Shown here in pieces: positions 33,700-45,734 of a DNA stretch of 64,000 bases. Positions within the stretch are counted from its first letter, which is position 1. Every line of letters begins with the position of its first letter. The notes beneath the pieces are model-generated. The model was not told the origin of the DNA. It did not search any database and saw only the letters and a program-made list of their open reading frames with translations. The stretch comes from Hetaerina americana (lineage: Eukaryota; Arthropoda; Insecta; Odonata; Calopterygidae): the NCBI GenBank assembly GCA_022747635.1, contig JAKTNV010000011.1, positions 18,683,981-18,747,980 on the forward strand, in the 5' to 3' direction. The translations under genes and the position numbers were made by a program.

Positions 33700-35525
33700 C
33701 TATTATTGCGTATTGCAAACAGACACGCTTTCCTAGTTACAAGAAATTCTAGCTTAGCACATAATATCTGGGAAGAACGCAGTAAGAAAAGTCCCAATGC
33801 TTAAGTGCAATTTATTTGCCGGAGTAAGTTGTCTTATCTATTATTTCAGCAAAGGATGTAATGAGCCACATTGACCGCTCGTAAAGGAAAAAAAATTGTA
33901 ATTTTCTTGAAGAAAAGAATCGAAAAATTGCTTCATAAAGATCGACTTTCTCTTTTCTAAAAAAAAACCCAAGGACCAGCCCCGCCGCGCCCTCTCAAAT
34001 GGATGTGATTCCAATAATTTATGTAAATTTCCTTTCGAAATCGTCATCTGTCGCATATTTTGGTGACCCATTACGAATCGAACCGACCTCAGGCAATCAT
34101 TGAACTCCAGGGAGCTGAATAGATTTTGGAAAATGTGCTAGGAATTTCTTTTTCCCAGATATTAAGACGTTGGTCTTGGGAAATGTCGGCCCGAAACGAA
34201 AGGCCGTCCGACGCCATTAAAAATCCATTACGGAGGTGGATGTTCATTTGCGCTCGTCCAATCGTTTGAAAAGTCATATTATTCGGTAAATTTCATGGTT
34301 GTTCGGTGCCCACCGACTCATCCATGCAGTTGGTCGACGGTAGCCAAATAAGTAACAGCAACAGGTATCCTTTTCCTAAATAACTTTCCCAAAGAATCCA
34401 AGCAATTCGGTCTGAAGTAATTTTGTGTTGCCTTTGTCATTTGTATTTTCCCTGTTTATGTGTCATCAACTGTAAAATATTTCGGGTTATTCAAAGCTTA
34501 TAACGTAATAATTTTAATTTAATTTTTCCTGAAACACTCATAGAGGTCGCAGATAAGTAATGTCCCGATCTCACTTCGTAAACATTTCAAAAATATTTCC
34601 TTGTGCATATTTCCCGTCTTCGTTTTTAATTAATATTATCGATTTCAAAATTTCAATGCCTTTTTTTTATAATGATAACGAATTATTCATATTTATTAAT
34701 GAGTTGATTTTTATCAATGATAATTTCGGATCTTTTTGAATTCAATTATATCCCCGAGATGAAAATTTCAGCGGTCTCATAACCAATTAATTCGCATTCC
34801 AACTGATGAAAAACGCATCGTTCTTTCTAAATTTGATATCAAGCCAAGATTCGCATTCAGCTTTAGTTTCCAAAAAAATCGAAACGTTTTAAGACAACTA
34901 TATTATAGAAGAGAAAAGTTTATTTTCAAGAGGCATATTGATAAACTATTTAGCTCAAAACTTTAATATAATGCACATAAAATGAAGTATTTTCGTGATG
35001 AACCTATTCCTATAGCATGGTACACTTCAATTCAGAACACTTATTTTTCATTTAAATATAGACGGTGATATTTGAGTGCGTCAAACAATCATTTAAAGCC
35101 TAAAAAGAAAAGGAATACAAATATATTTTTTATCATTCTGTTTCAAAGTACGTGTAATTTCATGAGCAGATTCGGAAGTATCGATTGTGAAGCCATTTAT
35201 TTATTCCTAACTAAATTATCTTCGAGTGAGAGAAAGAGAGTAGTAAAGCCTTGTCGTTTTAGTGATATTTTTCATCTCTGCCTGAGAGGCCATGATTCGT
35301 GTTTTTAGGAATCAATACATCCCAAAATACACGAACCTATTGCGGTAACAGAATTATATGGCCATGGTTGGCTAAAGGCGTGCCTGGATATCAAACGTAT
35401 ATTTATATGAAGTTTGACATTCATCAGAAATTTTCGCAGAGGATATGGATTTCATACACGCTATATGCCTTGTTCTGACTGCCGAAAAGTTTCATGGAAA
35501 CTTTCCCGATATATTTTCCTCTGCA
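33700..35525. other. Unassigned AT-rich sequence
   Basis: Nothing recognised on either strand. Confidence 0.4.
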
Positions 35526-35526
35526 G

Positions 35527-35528
<2 letters not shown>

Positions 35529-35610
<82 letters not shown>
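35529..35610. repeat. (TA)n microsatellite
   Basis: About 82 bp of pure TA with no identifiable transposon on either border, unlike most arrays here. The 151-codon frame spanning it (35414-35869) is an artefact. Confidence 0.95.
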
Positions 35611-35613
<3 letters not shown>

Positions 35614-35619
35614 TATAGT

Positions 35620-37420
35620 TGCGCTGGAGTATTTTTATCACATATTCATTCGAGTCAGAAATATTTATTTTTTTGAAGGAAAAAAACACGGAATGAGTCT
35701 CTTGGAATTCTGTCACGGAGTTTGTAATGTATTTTTTTTAGAACATTTCGGAAACATTTTTGGATACGTAAAGTTCATTGTAATTTTCATATTTACCTTC
35801 CAAGTTGCAAGTAGCAAGGAGCAAAATAAATTAATTGATTATGATGAAGATAGGTACATTTCAAGTTGATTTTTTAATCAGCTAAAATATTTAATGTGCC
35901 AGTCACCATTTTACAGTGAGTAAAACATAAAAATGATGCATGAGTGAATCTGTTTTGTGATGTGTAAAGATCATTGGCTTTATGGTTATTAATTACAGTT
36001 GCACATGAGTATTGGTAAAAATAGCAATAATTATTAAATAGATGAATTGTGCTGGGTGAAAATTGGAACGTTTCAAGCAGAATTTAGATCAGCTGAAGTA
36101 TTTGATATGCTCGGAATCAATTTCCAGTGGGTAAAACAGAGAAATTATGCAATGTCTCTCCAGGGTATGCGGGAGAAAGGATGTTTACTGATTAGATCGA
36201 ATGAGGTAAATGATATATTTACCAAGGCTACTGCCAGGTAGTTACAATGAGTATACATGTTCAGGTTGAAGATGAGAGTTCAGTATTTTAGAAATTCTCC
36301 TGATTTCCCTGACGAACCTAAACCGTTTGTTTTTCTCCCGAAAACAGCGGGAAACATTTCTGGCACACTCCATTCTATTTTGCCAATTGCCATCTCGGGA
36401 AAAAAACGTTAAAGGGAGCACTTTTAAAGTTAGCTAAGTATAGGCAAGCTAAGACTATGGACACTTATTGAATAAAATCAATCAATCCCTTGATAAATCA
36501 AGAAGCTTAAATATACATGAATAATCACGCGTCCTCCACATGAAACCCTCCTCGGATGGGAGGTCAGATGTGCCATGATTTAAACGTTTCACTCGAGTTA
36601 GCCATACTGCAGGTTCCAGATATATGTTCCCCTGCTCAAATACTCCTACCAACCCCCCCATTTACGCTTTTTGACCCCCTGCCCTTTCTGCTTTCTCGAT
36701 CAAAAACGCCGTAGCCGATAAACCGATATAACTCTTCTTTTTATTTTAACAAGGACCAAAATGAGCTTCGCGAAGGTGTTTTTGGATCATGTGTAAATCG
36801 AGTCGATAATGAGGGTATTAAAGATATAGCATTCCCCTTCGTCATCCATCCCTCACCATATCACCTCCCAAACACCCCACCTCTCCATCGTCTTCTTCAC
36901 ATACTACCCCCTTCCCTCTCATCGTCGCCTCAGGAAAAAAAACTTTTGCGAAAGAAAAAGATAATCATGCTCAGAAATTATTTTCTGCCAGATAGTGTTT
37001 CCGGAAGAGTGTGTGAAGTAAAGTAAGTCAGAGGCTGTCCGCAATTTAGGAGGGGGGAAGGATGGAGAGTGAGAGGATGGGGGAGGGTTTTCGTTGAGGG
37101 CGGGGGTAGGACTGGGAATAACTAAGGAAAAACCAGATGATAAGATCTTCCCTCAGCGATACAAGGGGACGGACCTAATTAACTCAATACTGCAGGATAC
37201 GGGGGTGGAGAGTGTTGGGAGGGGGTTTATGCAGGGAGAGTTTTTAATGGGAGGGAGCGGGTAAACGAGTGAGTGTGAGCTTAAATGGTGTTTTGTAAAA
37301 ACCAGGGAAGATATGAGTGCGTGAGGAAGTACTTTTTTTTCCTAATTTTGCCTATCGTAATTTCTGGCCGGGGAACGTAGCTCGAATTCAATTGAGTGGG
37401 GAGGGGGGGGGGTTTGAGCG
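35620..37420. other. Unassigned sequence
   Basis: AT-rich to about 36500, then more mixed, with G-rich stretches at 37045-37110 and 37195-37275. No feature recognised. Confidence 0.4.
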
Positions 37421-37424
37421 AACG

Positions 37425-37700
37425 AACGAACTCCGGTGGCGGCGGGGTAACGTCCTCTTCTGCCTACCCATAGACCGCGGGTTCGATTCCCGCCTAGGTG
37501 TTTTTTCCTCCACCTAGGGCTTGGGTGCAGGTAGTTGTCAAAATTTTATATCTACGTTCAAAGTCCGATGTAAAGGTCGTAGTGCTGTTATCGGACTAAT
37601 GCAAAATATTCTCCATGGAGAACAACATCTGAACTCACCTGTCTTCGGTGGCGGCGTGGGTTAAGAAGAGGTCCTCCGGGGGTTACTGAAGACGTCTGGG
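37425..37700 (+). mobile_element. tRNA-derived SINE-like dimer (family S2)
   Basis: 37431-37495 has the tRNA-like order CTCCGGTGGCGGCGGGGTAA, arm region, CGGGTTCGATTCCCG (a perfect box B arm). A second, diverged head begins near 37643 with CTTCGGTGGCGGCGTGGGTT. The intervening body has no match to S1. Two heads in the same orientation suggest a dimer or tandem insertion. Confidence 0.55.
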
Positions 37701-37739
37701 TTGAAGCAGTCCGGTTCTGATGTGGACGTGATACTCTTG

Positions 37740-39050
37740 CGGGTTGGAAAAAAAACTTTCTTCTCCTCTTACTCTTCTCCGCTCACAACGGGATCCCACA
37801 CAAAAAACACACCTCTCTTTCTCTCTCAAACACCAGCGTGACTCCCTCTTACTCTCTCTCTCCCTGGGACTCACCCTCCTGCGTGCGTGCAAGCCAAAGC
37901 AGCCCAAATTCCCACTCTCTCTCTCTCTCTCTCTCCCTCGGCGTTAATATAAGTACGTGTTTGAGATGTGCGCGTCTCTTTCGGCCGGACAAAAAAAACT
38001 TTCTCTTAACTGGGGTTGTGAGGGCGGGAGCGCACTTTTTTATTTTTTTTAAACACCGTTTTCACCCTCTCTCCCAGTATATAAGTATATCTCTCAAAAA
38101 CCGTCTCCGGCACTCTACTCCGGGAATGAGGAGAGGTCCCGGACTCACGTTCTCAACTCTTCCCTCCCCTCTCCTCCGGAATACCCCTCTTTCCCTTCCC
38201 CTCCCGATCTCGCTACCCCCCTCCCCTTTCCCCCCTCAAAGCACACCCTTTTGCCCTCTCACGTCCCTCGTCCGTTCCCCTTCTCCGGTATCCTTTTTAG
38301 CCCTGCCTTACCCCCACCTGTTTCACCCGGCCCGGAGAGAGAGAGAGGGGTAGGAGACACCCTTACCTTTCCATCGCTCGACTTCCCCTTTTTCCCATCT
38401 CTTCTCTCTCTCTCCCTCTTTCTCTCTCTCCTTCTTCCGCACCCCCCACACACCCTCTCCCGACCTCCCTCCCCTTCGTATCGTTCCCCTAAACACGTCT
38501 CTCCCCTCCCCCTCCACGTTCACCTGAAATCCTCCCGTACCCCTACTTCTTCTCCTCTCTCTCCACCCCTTGCTGACTCGACTGCTACACCCTCACCCCT
38601 CTGAGCCTCTAGTAACGTCCCTTTTGCACCCCACTTCCCAATTTCACCCTCTCCTACCTTCCGACCCTCTCCCCGCCCAGGCCAGCGCCTCCACTACTTT
38701 CCCCCCGGCGCCTCCACAATTTCCCCCTACTTCCCGACTTCCTCTCCTCTCTCACCCTCCCTTCACCTCCCCCCAAAACCCCATGCTCCTCTTACCCCCC
38801 TCCCTCTCTCCCACCCTCCATATCTCTACTCGCACAGCCTCCGTTCAGAAGCGTCCGGGTACCCCGAAAACCTTTCCCCTGCTCTCACGGTCGCTCCCTT
38901 CCCTTCCACACACACCCCTCTCCCCCCCCTACCCCCCTCGAGCCATTCCCCCTCTCCTCCTCCTCCCGTCCCTCCCCCGTTTCCCGGGGTCGACACATGC
39001 GCAGAGTGGACGGGCGATCGGGGGTGGTGGTTGTCCGTGTTTGTGTGTGT
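37740..39050. other. Long pyrimidine-rich tract on the plus strand
   Basis: Over about 1.3 kb the plus strand is dominated by C and T, densest at 38150-38960, with embedded (CT)n runs near 37915-37936 and 38398-38435. Long Ser/Pro/Leu frames on one strand and Arg/Gly/Glu frames on the other follow from this composition. Such tracts can form triplex DNA or serve as GAGA-type promoter sequence in arthropods. Neither is shown here. Confidence 0.6.
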
Positions 39051-39059
39051 GTGTGTGAT

Positions 39060-39785
39060 TGTGTGCGCGCGCCAAGGCGGGAGGGGTTGAAATAAGGGTG
39101 AGGGTGGTTTACGGAGGAGGGTGAAAGGGTAGGTGGGGGTAGGAAGGAAGGATTTGGGGTGACGGGGACCCCTAGGAGAGCCGGAGGATGAGAAAGAGAT
39201 AGAGAGAGAAGGATAGGAGAGTCGGTCTCAGTCGCCAACACGCACGCACGTACACACGGGTTAGATTCACGCATGGACACGCGAATGCACGAACTCAACG
39301 GAGTCAGGCACGCGCTGCTCGCCTCATATCTCTCTTTTCCTCTCTCTCACACCCTCTCTCTCTCTCACTCACTCACTAACTCTCAGAGAGGCCTTCGTCT
39401 TCTCTCTCTTTCTCTTTCTCTCGTATCGCTCCCCGACGAACCCCGGGGATCGATTGGAGAGCGTCATGGCTGGCAGAGGGAGTCATAGCCGTGTGATGCG
39501 AAGGGGAAGGGTCGAGGGCGAAGAGTCGGGAGGAGGATGCAACAGGGTTTCGTCGCCAAGGGGCGAGCGGGAGATGCATTTGCTGCTCCTGAAGTGGTGC
39601 AATTTTAGCCTCGCGGGGCTATTAGTATATTCGGCGCCCCGGGGAGGTGCTGCGTTTAGCACTCTCGGTTCAACGCTCCGTCCTTGTTGGAAATTTTGTT
39701 GTTCGACATTCTTGCTCGTCTTTTTTCTTTCAGCTCTTTTTGTAGGATCGTTCGCGAGGCAGTCTAAAATTAACGTCCTGTGAAG
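39060..39785. other. GC/CpG-rich block next to the pyrimidine tract
   Basis: 39070-39220 is G/A-rich, and 39340-39425 is a (CT)n/(TC)n run. 39425-39660 is CpG-rich. A 109-codon plus frame (39454-39783) begins in this block and ends with a hydrophobic stretch, but no domain or homologous motif is recognised. It is a possible promoter/first-exon area, low confidence. 39786-39890 is unassigned. Confidence 0.35.
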
Positions 39786-39894
39786 AAAGGCTGTTCTGAA
39801 ATGAATCTCTAATCTTGATGTCTCTCGTTAAATGTGAACCCAAACTTAACACCCCCTCATCTCTTCAGTTAATATAACACAACCTGACACCCCA

Positions 39895-40300
39895 CATTAA
39901 CCTACAGTAAAATCTCCTTCAATTTCATAAACACCCTTCCTCCCTTCATTGCGTCCAAAATGCTTATCCTATTCCTTCCCGCAATTTGCTTAGATGACTT
40001 GCTCCCCGGCATATCACAGTGTAGTGTACAAAATTCCCTTGCCATTCCAAATGCCGTGCATTGTCTACATTCCTTAATACTGTATAACAAGATAGACTTA
40101 CTTCTCACGCATCATGAAGCTGTTCTTCAGTTTCCTATACCTTCTGTTTCCCTTCGTTCTCTCCAACCTTGCTTGCCCAAAGTTCTCCACTCAATATCAG
40201 TCTTCAGCATCCCGTCGCTATGCAAAATACTCTGCATCCTTCTTTCCTACCTCCTTTGGATTACTAGTCATAAATAATTTGTCCAAATTTAATACTAAAT
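39895..40300 (-). pseudogene. Family 1 LINE C-terminal relics
   Basis: The minus-strand frame at 39902-40000 reads GRNRISILDAMKGGRVF. A second set of LINE landmarks follows at 40150-40260 (CCCAAAGTTCTCCACTC, ATCAGTCTTCAGCATCCCG), so two partial copies or a local duplication are present. Confidence 0.65.
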
Positions 40301-40369
40301 CAAGCCTATGTTGTTTCGTAGCCTTGGTAAAGTATTAATAGAAATAAATGTAAGAATATAGCTATATAG

Positions 40370-40455
40370 GAGCAATTATTATCCCTCACGCAAGCACAGC
40401 TCTAGGGCTCTTGGAACGCACAAGCCAAGTCTAGGTTGTAGTCCATGGTAATGGA
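40370..40455 (-). mobile_element. Family 1 LINE 5'-end fragment abutting TA repeats
   Basis: AGCACAGCTCTAGGG, GGAACGCACAAGCC and GGTTGTAGTCC match the extreme 5' end of the copy at 781-3977 (3915-3970). TATG/TA repeats follow, as they do there. Confidence 0.7.
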
Positions 40456-40578
40456 TAGATATGTATACATACAGGTATATGTATACACATATGTGTATAT
40501 ATATATATATATATATATGTATAAATTTCTTCGTAATAGAATGCTCTTCGGCGACTATATATATATATACATATATTA
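40456..40578. repeat. TA/TATG microsatellites
   Basis: Irregular TATG/TATA tract to about 40520 and a short TA tract at 40557-40577. Confidence 0.85.
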
Positions 40579-40579
40579 C

Positions 40580-40875
40580 CATGGGAAGTTTCTTTCTTTC
40601 CTGAAAATATCTAATATTTCAAAACTGACCTTAGCGATAAAACTAGGGACTCGAAACATTCTAGAAGGGCCTTAAGACGGATTTGGTACATTAAGCTTAT
40701 TACGCTCCTAGTTTTTCATGAAGATGTTTTTAAAAGTATATCAAATTTCAAAGCCAACTTATGAAAACTTAAAATGTTCAATTTTGTGGCGTAAACTGCT
40801 AATTAATCGGAATGTTCGCCTGAATATTTATTTATTTAATAATCATTACAGAAGTTCAATACATATTAGGGAAGA
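40580..40875. other. Unassigned AT-rich sequence
   Basis: Nothing recognised. Confidence 0.4.
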
Positions 40876-40879
40876 GGAA

Positions 40880-41125
40880 AGGTTCTTGAAATGAATATGA
40901 ATTCAGGACAGGAGAATGAGGAACAGGTAACTGAATGCTAAAGACCGTTGTATAGAGGGGATAATGCTGGGAAAGCAATGTACACGAAAGGAAATAATTG
41001 GAATTTTGGATGGAATTAAGGGAGGTTCAGTATTGGTTTTAAGGCTATTTCGTGCTAATTAGACCTAGCCGCACAGAAGTGATTAGTAGCAGGGTCCATT
41101 AAAAACTTGTCCTTACCCTGCTTAC
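40880..41125 (+). pseudogene. Family 1 LINE 3' relic
   Basis: GAGGGGATAATGCTGGGAAA, ATTTTGGATGGAATTAAGGG and a final GTCCATTAAAAACTTGTCC correspond to the end of the ORF and the 3' UTR. Confidence 0.65.
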
Positions 41126-41189
41126 CGTCTGTTAATAATGTGCAGGCAAAAAGCAATCCTTTTTCCCCCGTAATGTTTTTTCCAGTTTA

Positions 41190-41935
41190 CTTGATTTTTA
41201 GCAATTACTGTGACAGTCCCCAAAATAAATAGAATAAATCTCGGGAAAAAATGTATTTTAGATGAAAGTGCTCCATGCTTAGGTTTTTCAAAAGAGTACC
41301 CTTTTGCATCAACATAACGATGCCAGCGTCTCTGTCTGTCGCGGTATGTTTCCCCAAAGGCTTTTACCTCGTTCGGGCATCTCGTCACAACCTCTGAGAC
41401 ATTATTAAGCGTTCCAAAATGGTTTACTTTCAAGCTTGTTTTTATACTTTGGGGCTGTAGGGTGGTTGGGATAGAGTTTTCCCACCTTTTGCTTGACCAG
41501 GTGCTCGGTGTTTCATGAGGAAGGCGGTGTGGAACGGCGCGTTTTTGTGGTGCGGCCCACACTAGGCCAAGATCTTTTTCCTGACCCGTTTCATTCTTTT
41601 CCTTAGCCTTTCAAGGACTTTCACGAAAAATTCATTGTTCACTTTCTTTACCTGAGGCAAAAACTCTTTGTGGATGACGCCTTTTGTGTCGAAAAAGACT
41701 ATGAATATATTTTCATTTATATTTTTTGATTGGAACATGGTAGGCTGCTTCTTACTGTGGTGTAGTTAGCGTCAAAAATTGAATTTTTAACGCAGTGTCT
41801 AAATCCATGTCTGCTGGCTGCAATTTCAAGCGAATCGCCTTGTCTTTCGTACAAACTAACCACAGGTATTTCAATATGGTATGGAGAAATTGTTTGGCCA
41901 ACAGTTCCGGATAAATGAGATAAAAATGAAGTCAT
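41190..41935 (-). pseudogene. Decayed mariner transposase
   Basis: Reading the minus strand in shifting frames gives FIVFFDTKGVIHKEFLP (41640-41700), VLERLRKRMKRVRKK, a HHKNAP in place of HHDNAP (41535-41550), QPPYSPKV, and a C-terminus RRWHRYVDAKGYSFEK (41290-41340). The second catalytic Asp is replaced by Lys and SPDLAP is degraded, so it is dead. Its 3' segment resembles 62640-62700. Confidence 0.75.
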
Positions 41936-43085
41936 TAGTGATGCCCTAAGTAGGTTATTTGGCTTTTATGTGATAAAACGATGACGAAATATAGGTATTT
42001 TGTTTCGAAATTTGGGGCGTGGCATTTGAATATCTTTATTTAGCCAGTTGTGTAAGGCTAATGCTGATTTAAGAAAAATAATCATCTCGCATCTGCCAAA
42101 CAATCACTTGTTTTTCCTTAGCATACTCACATTAAATCTTCAATGAGTCTGTAGATTAATTTAGTTGAATTTGACGACATTTCACATAGATTCTAAACAA
42201 TTCAGTTGTAAGTTAATTAAAATATTCCTTATTTTGATTGTCTTGTAAAACAAAATGCGCTCCCTTAATGCAACTCGAGCAAATCTCAAATTCTGGATGG
42301 GTTTATTTTAATGATTAATGAAGATATCCTATGCAATGTCGTCCTAGCTGACGTAGTCTGTCTACGGGATATGTTTGAATATTTGTGTTACAAACTTATG
42401 TTTAAAAAATCAATAGCACGATATTCAATTCAGGAGTTTGATTCAGAACACTAACGCAGGTTTGGTTATCTGTTAAGCAATGCATTTTTGTTGCATCATT
42501 TCCATGAAACGTGATCACTTATATGTTCTAACTGTGAGCGAGTAGTCTAAATTTTTTCTCCCCCGCTGAGTTTCTAGAATAATGTTGAAAGAATTGTTTT
42601 GGCTAAATCTGCATCATCAAATGTACAAGTTGAATCGATCTCAGCAAGGTCGCGGCATCTCAAGCAGTTTCTTCGAATTAGCTCTCGGCAAGGTCGCGTT
42701 GTCGCGTTATGAGTGCTTCAACGGGCTTATGAACGATCGTAAGTCATTTATATTAGTGTATCTCCTTAATTGGGCTCTCACGTATAAAATGTGGAACATA
42801 GAGCACTATCCATATCTCAACATAATAATGACTTCGCTCCTCCTCCTTATCTACCATTGGAATCAACCAGCTCGGAAACAATACTTCGCGAACTTTGTGT
42901 GGTGACCAGGGTGACATAATTTTAGGAGCGAAATTGCAAAACGAGAAAGGAGTTTGAGAAAATAAATTATGTACAATGAATTAGTTCTCGTATAATTCAA
43001 TCGTCAAAATGACATTTTTCATGACTATCTTTGAATGAGAATCATATATTAATGTTTCAAGTTTTCATATAAAATAACCAAAGCC
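41936..43085. other. Unassigned AT-rich sequence
   Basis: A 107-codon frame (42582-42905, plus) is not built of simple repeat but has no recognisable motif, no close partner frame and no supported splice context. It is left unassigned. Confidence 0.4.
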
Positions 43086-43089
43086 AATG

Positions 43090-43340
43090 CTGTTTTCGGA
43101 AAAGAGGGAAACTAAGTTTGACATTTTAATAGACCGTTAAAAAGTAAAAGAGGTGGAACAACGTATCTCGCAAGGGTTTATAAAGGTGTACAAATTAGTA
43201 CGAACACAAGAGGCAAAACTGCATTAGTCATCGAAGCTTTCACAAGATGAAGGGACTCGTTGACAGGGAAGTTGAATAAGCATTTGAAAAAAAGCCAAGA
43301 GGAAACTTGGACAGAGAGCGTAATAGTTCTGTGAAGGTAT
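43090..43340 (+). pseudogene. Family 1 LINE relic (internal part)
   Basis: GAGGTGGAACAACGTATCTC, CGCATTAGTC-like GCATTAGTCATCGAAGC and AAAAAAGCCAAGAGGAAACT follow the order of 21965-22140. Strongly eroded. Confidence 0.55.
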
Positions 43341-43371
43341 ACAGCCATACAATACTTTGAGAAAAGGAGCC

Positions 43372-43432
43372 AATCTAGTACAATGAGGCCATATTCCCCT
43401 TCGAGGTGAATATGGCCTCATTGTACTAGATT
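43372..43432. repeat. Near-perfect 61-base hairpin
   Basis: The first 25 bases are the exact inverse of the last 25. With one mismatch the stem extends to 29 bp, closing on a three-base TCG loop. It lies 30 bp before the TA array at 43462. It does not match another sequence in the window. Confidence 0.85.
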
Positions 43433-43457
43433 ACTATTATATATATTGTACTAGTAC

Positions 43458-43605
<148 letters not shown>

Positions 43606-43614
43606 AAATAAAAC

Positions 43615-44162
43615 AAAGGTTATGTGGTGCGGCTTGCAGAGAGAGAAAAGCTAAGTTAAACTTTAAAATAGGAGGACAAAAACTAGAGCAGGTGGTACCG
43701 CTCACATATCTCGGAAGTGTTCTGGACGGAAATGGTCAAAGTAATAGGGGCATAAGGAGAAGACTTTCATTAGGCAAATGAGGTTTCAATAGGAGGAGAG
43801 ATTTGATGACAGGGACGCGGAGTAAGGACTTTAAGAAAAACGTCGTTGAAAATTGGAGCTAGATATGGAGTGTAATTGTTTACGGCGCAGAAACATGATT
43901 ATTAAAACAAGTTGATAATAGTAGTTTGGCTTTTGAAATGTGAATCTAGAGCATAATTGAAGTTGTGAATTACACAGAAAGGAAAACAAATGATGTAGTG
44001 CTGGTTATGGTGGAGGATTAGAGTGGATTGTTGGAAGAAAATATAAGGGAACAGAAAAATTGATGCAGAGCATATTAATTGACAGTGGGATGTTTGAACA
44101 CTAATCGAGGGGAGAATGTTGGGCAAACGAGAAAAGGGCAGGAAGCGGATAGAGATGACCGA
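43615..44162 (+). pseudogene. Family 1 LINE, 5'-truncated decayed copy
   Basis: Starts in the ERKAKLNFKIGGQKLEQV region, with GLTYLGSVL-like PLTYLGSVLDGNGQSNRG readable to 43780. Then come decayed C-terminal coding and GGGAGAATGTTGGGCAAACG near 44109-44128. Flanked by TA/TG on the left and TA on the right. Confidence 0.8.
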
Positions 44163-44164
44163 TT

Positions 44165-44300
44165 ATGCATATATATATGTATAAATATATATATATATAA
44201 AGATATATATATATATTTATACATATATGTATATATATGTATATATAAAGATATATATATATATGTGTATATATATATAAAATTATGTATAAATATATTT
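44165..44300. repeat. TA-rich microsatellite with AAAG/TATG variants
   Basis: Interrupted TA array following the truncated LINE. 44301-44745 holds nothing recognised. Confidence 0.85.
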
Positions 44301-44749
44301 TAATAATAATCACATATCCATATACGTATGGGATACAGAGAATACTTTAGGTGGGGGGCTGGAATAATAATATGCTTTTATCTCCTTAGAAGCAAAATAT
44401 ATTATAATTATAAACTGAAATATCTCATTGCCCTTATTTTCGTTTTTCTCATTCTTTCCTTAAATTAGTTCTCTGAGGAAACCCATTAATTTCTGGGACG
44501 GGCTTCATTCAAAAAACAGTTTTGAGACAAAATACCTCTGCGAGTTCAAATGCGCAAACAATATGACGGCGAAACGGAATGGCTGAAAAGTTCTGTCAAT
44601 ATAAAAAAGTCCTGACGTTCAGCTTCCTTCCTTCTTTAGGCGGTTCCGTATTAGTGAGACTCTGGGATTAATATATCTTTTTAATGGCTTGATGTAAAAC
44701 AAAGTAAAGTTAATTCAATATGGCCATTATTAAAGTTTTATAACTACGT

Positions 44750-44826
44750 TTATATATATGCATGTATATATATAATTATACATATATATATTTATATATG
44801 CACATATATATATATATATTTATATA

Positions 44827-44863
<37 letters not shown>

Positions 44864-44868
44864 GTATT
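44750..44868. repeat. TA/TATGCA microsatellite
   Basis: TA tracts separated by TATGCA units, ending at a LINE terminus. Confidence 0.9.
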
Positions 44869-44871
44869 TTT

Positions 44872-44994
44872 TAAAGTAATCTACCGGTTAAGGTAGGTTT
44901 TGGATGGACATAACTACCACACAAATATTTTGTGACTGCTAACAAAACACAATCCAGCAATGTCCGTACTCTACATTAAGTCCCTCTTCATCTC

Positions 44995-44996
<2 letters not shown>
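44872..44996 (-). mobile_element. Short 5'-truncated LINE insertion (about 125 bp)
   Basis: AGTAATCTACCGGTTAAGGT and the following 3' UTR (GGATGGACATAACTACC, ACAAAACACAA, TTAAGTCCCTCTTCATCTCT) are present and then switch abruptly to TA repeats. Only the 3' UTR and last codons were copied. Confidence 0.85.

Positions 44997-45057
<61 letters not shown>
44997..45057. repeat. (TA)n microsatellite
   Basis: 61 bp of TA between a LINE end and a family P repeat. Confidence 0.95.
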
Positions 45058-45059
<2 letters not shown>

Positions 45060-45210
45060 TATGTGAAAGTCTCACAGATGTGAATAATAATGTATACGAA
45101 GTTAGCACAAGCGAACAAAGACATAGAAACACATAAAAAGGAAAAGCTCACATGTTTTCGAAATTTTGGTTGTACAATCCACTTTTTAAAGGAAGAGAAG
45201 GAAGGAACTA
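45058..45210 (-). repeat. Family P repeat
   Basis: Reverse match to 31130-31282: GTGAATAATAATGTATACG, AAAGACATAGAAACAC, TTTTCGAAATTTTGG, AAAGGAAGAGAAGG. It abuts a TA array at its 3' end, as the other copies do. 45211-45730 is unassigned. Confidence 0.6.
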
Positions 45211-45734
45211 TATATGCATATTATATGATATAGAAATATATATGTGTGTGTATCTTATATTCTGTGGCCGCTTAGAGACATTAAGAGATTTTTCAAGTCT
45301 TGCTCGTTCATAGTCCTCTGATGTTTTGTGGAATATTAATGTGCTCAAAAGAAGCTGCACCATTCCTCTCGGTGAGGGTAATTTGTTCTTCTTGGCTCGT
45401 CCGAATATTAATAAACGTGATTCCATTAATAGACCATCGCTACGACAGATGATTTTGCACTACAGCGAAAAACTATGGGGCAGTCGAAGCCACTTCATGA
45501 AAGCTCGAAGCTAGGATGAATTCATTTTAAAGATTTTCCTTTGGAAGTTATCTTGTATTTTTGTCTTTGCTCGCTGGCTTATGATATCCGAATCACACCG
45601 GCATGACGAGGCCGGCCCATTTAATGGATGTTTCGCTCGCTGAAACCGCGGCAGGAAAAACCGCTACTCTACGTGGGTCATGGCGTAGGGGTGCGCTACA
45701 TTGTAAACTTAGAAATTTTCCCGCTTAACCCCAG

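Noticed and set aside
37838..39298. Long Ser/Pro/Leu-rich and Arg/Gly-rich frames
   Set aside because: They follow from the pyrimidine/purine asymmetry, occur in overlapping frames on both strands and show no domain.
39454..39783. 109-codon frame with a hydrophobic C-terminal stretch
   Set aside because: No recognisable family, no paired exon or signal of selection visible. Kept only as part of the GC-rich block.
42582..42905. 107-codon frame of normal composition
   Set aside because: No motif or context supports a gene. Frames of this length are expected by chance in 64 kb of AT-rich DNA read in six frames.
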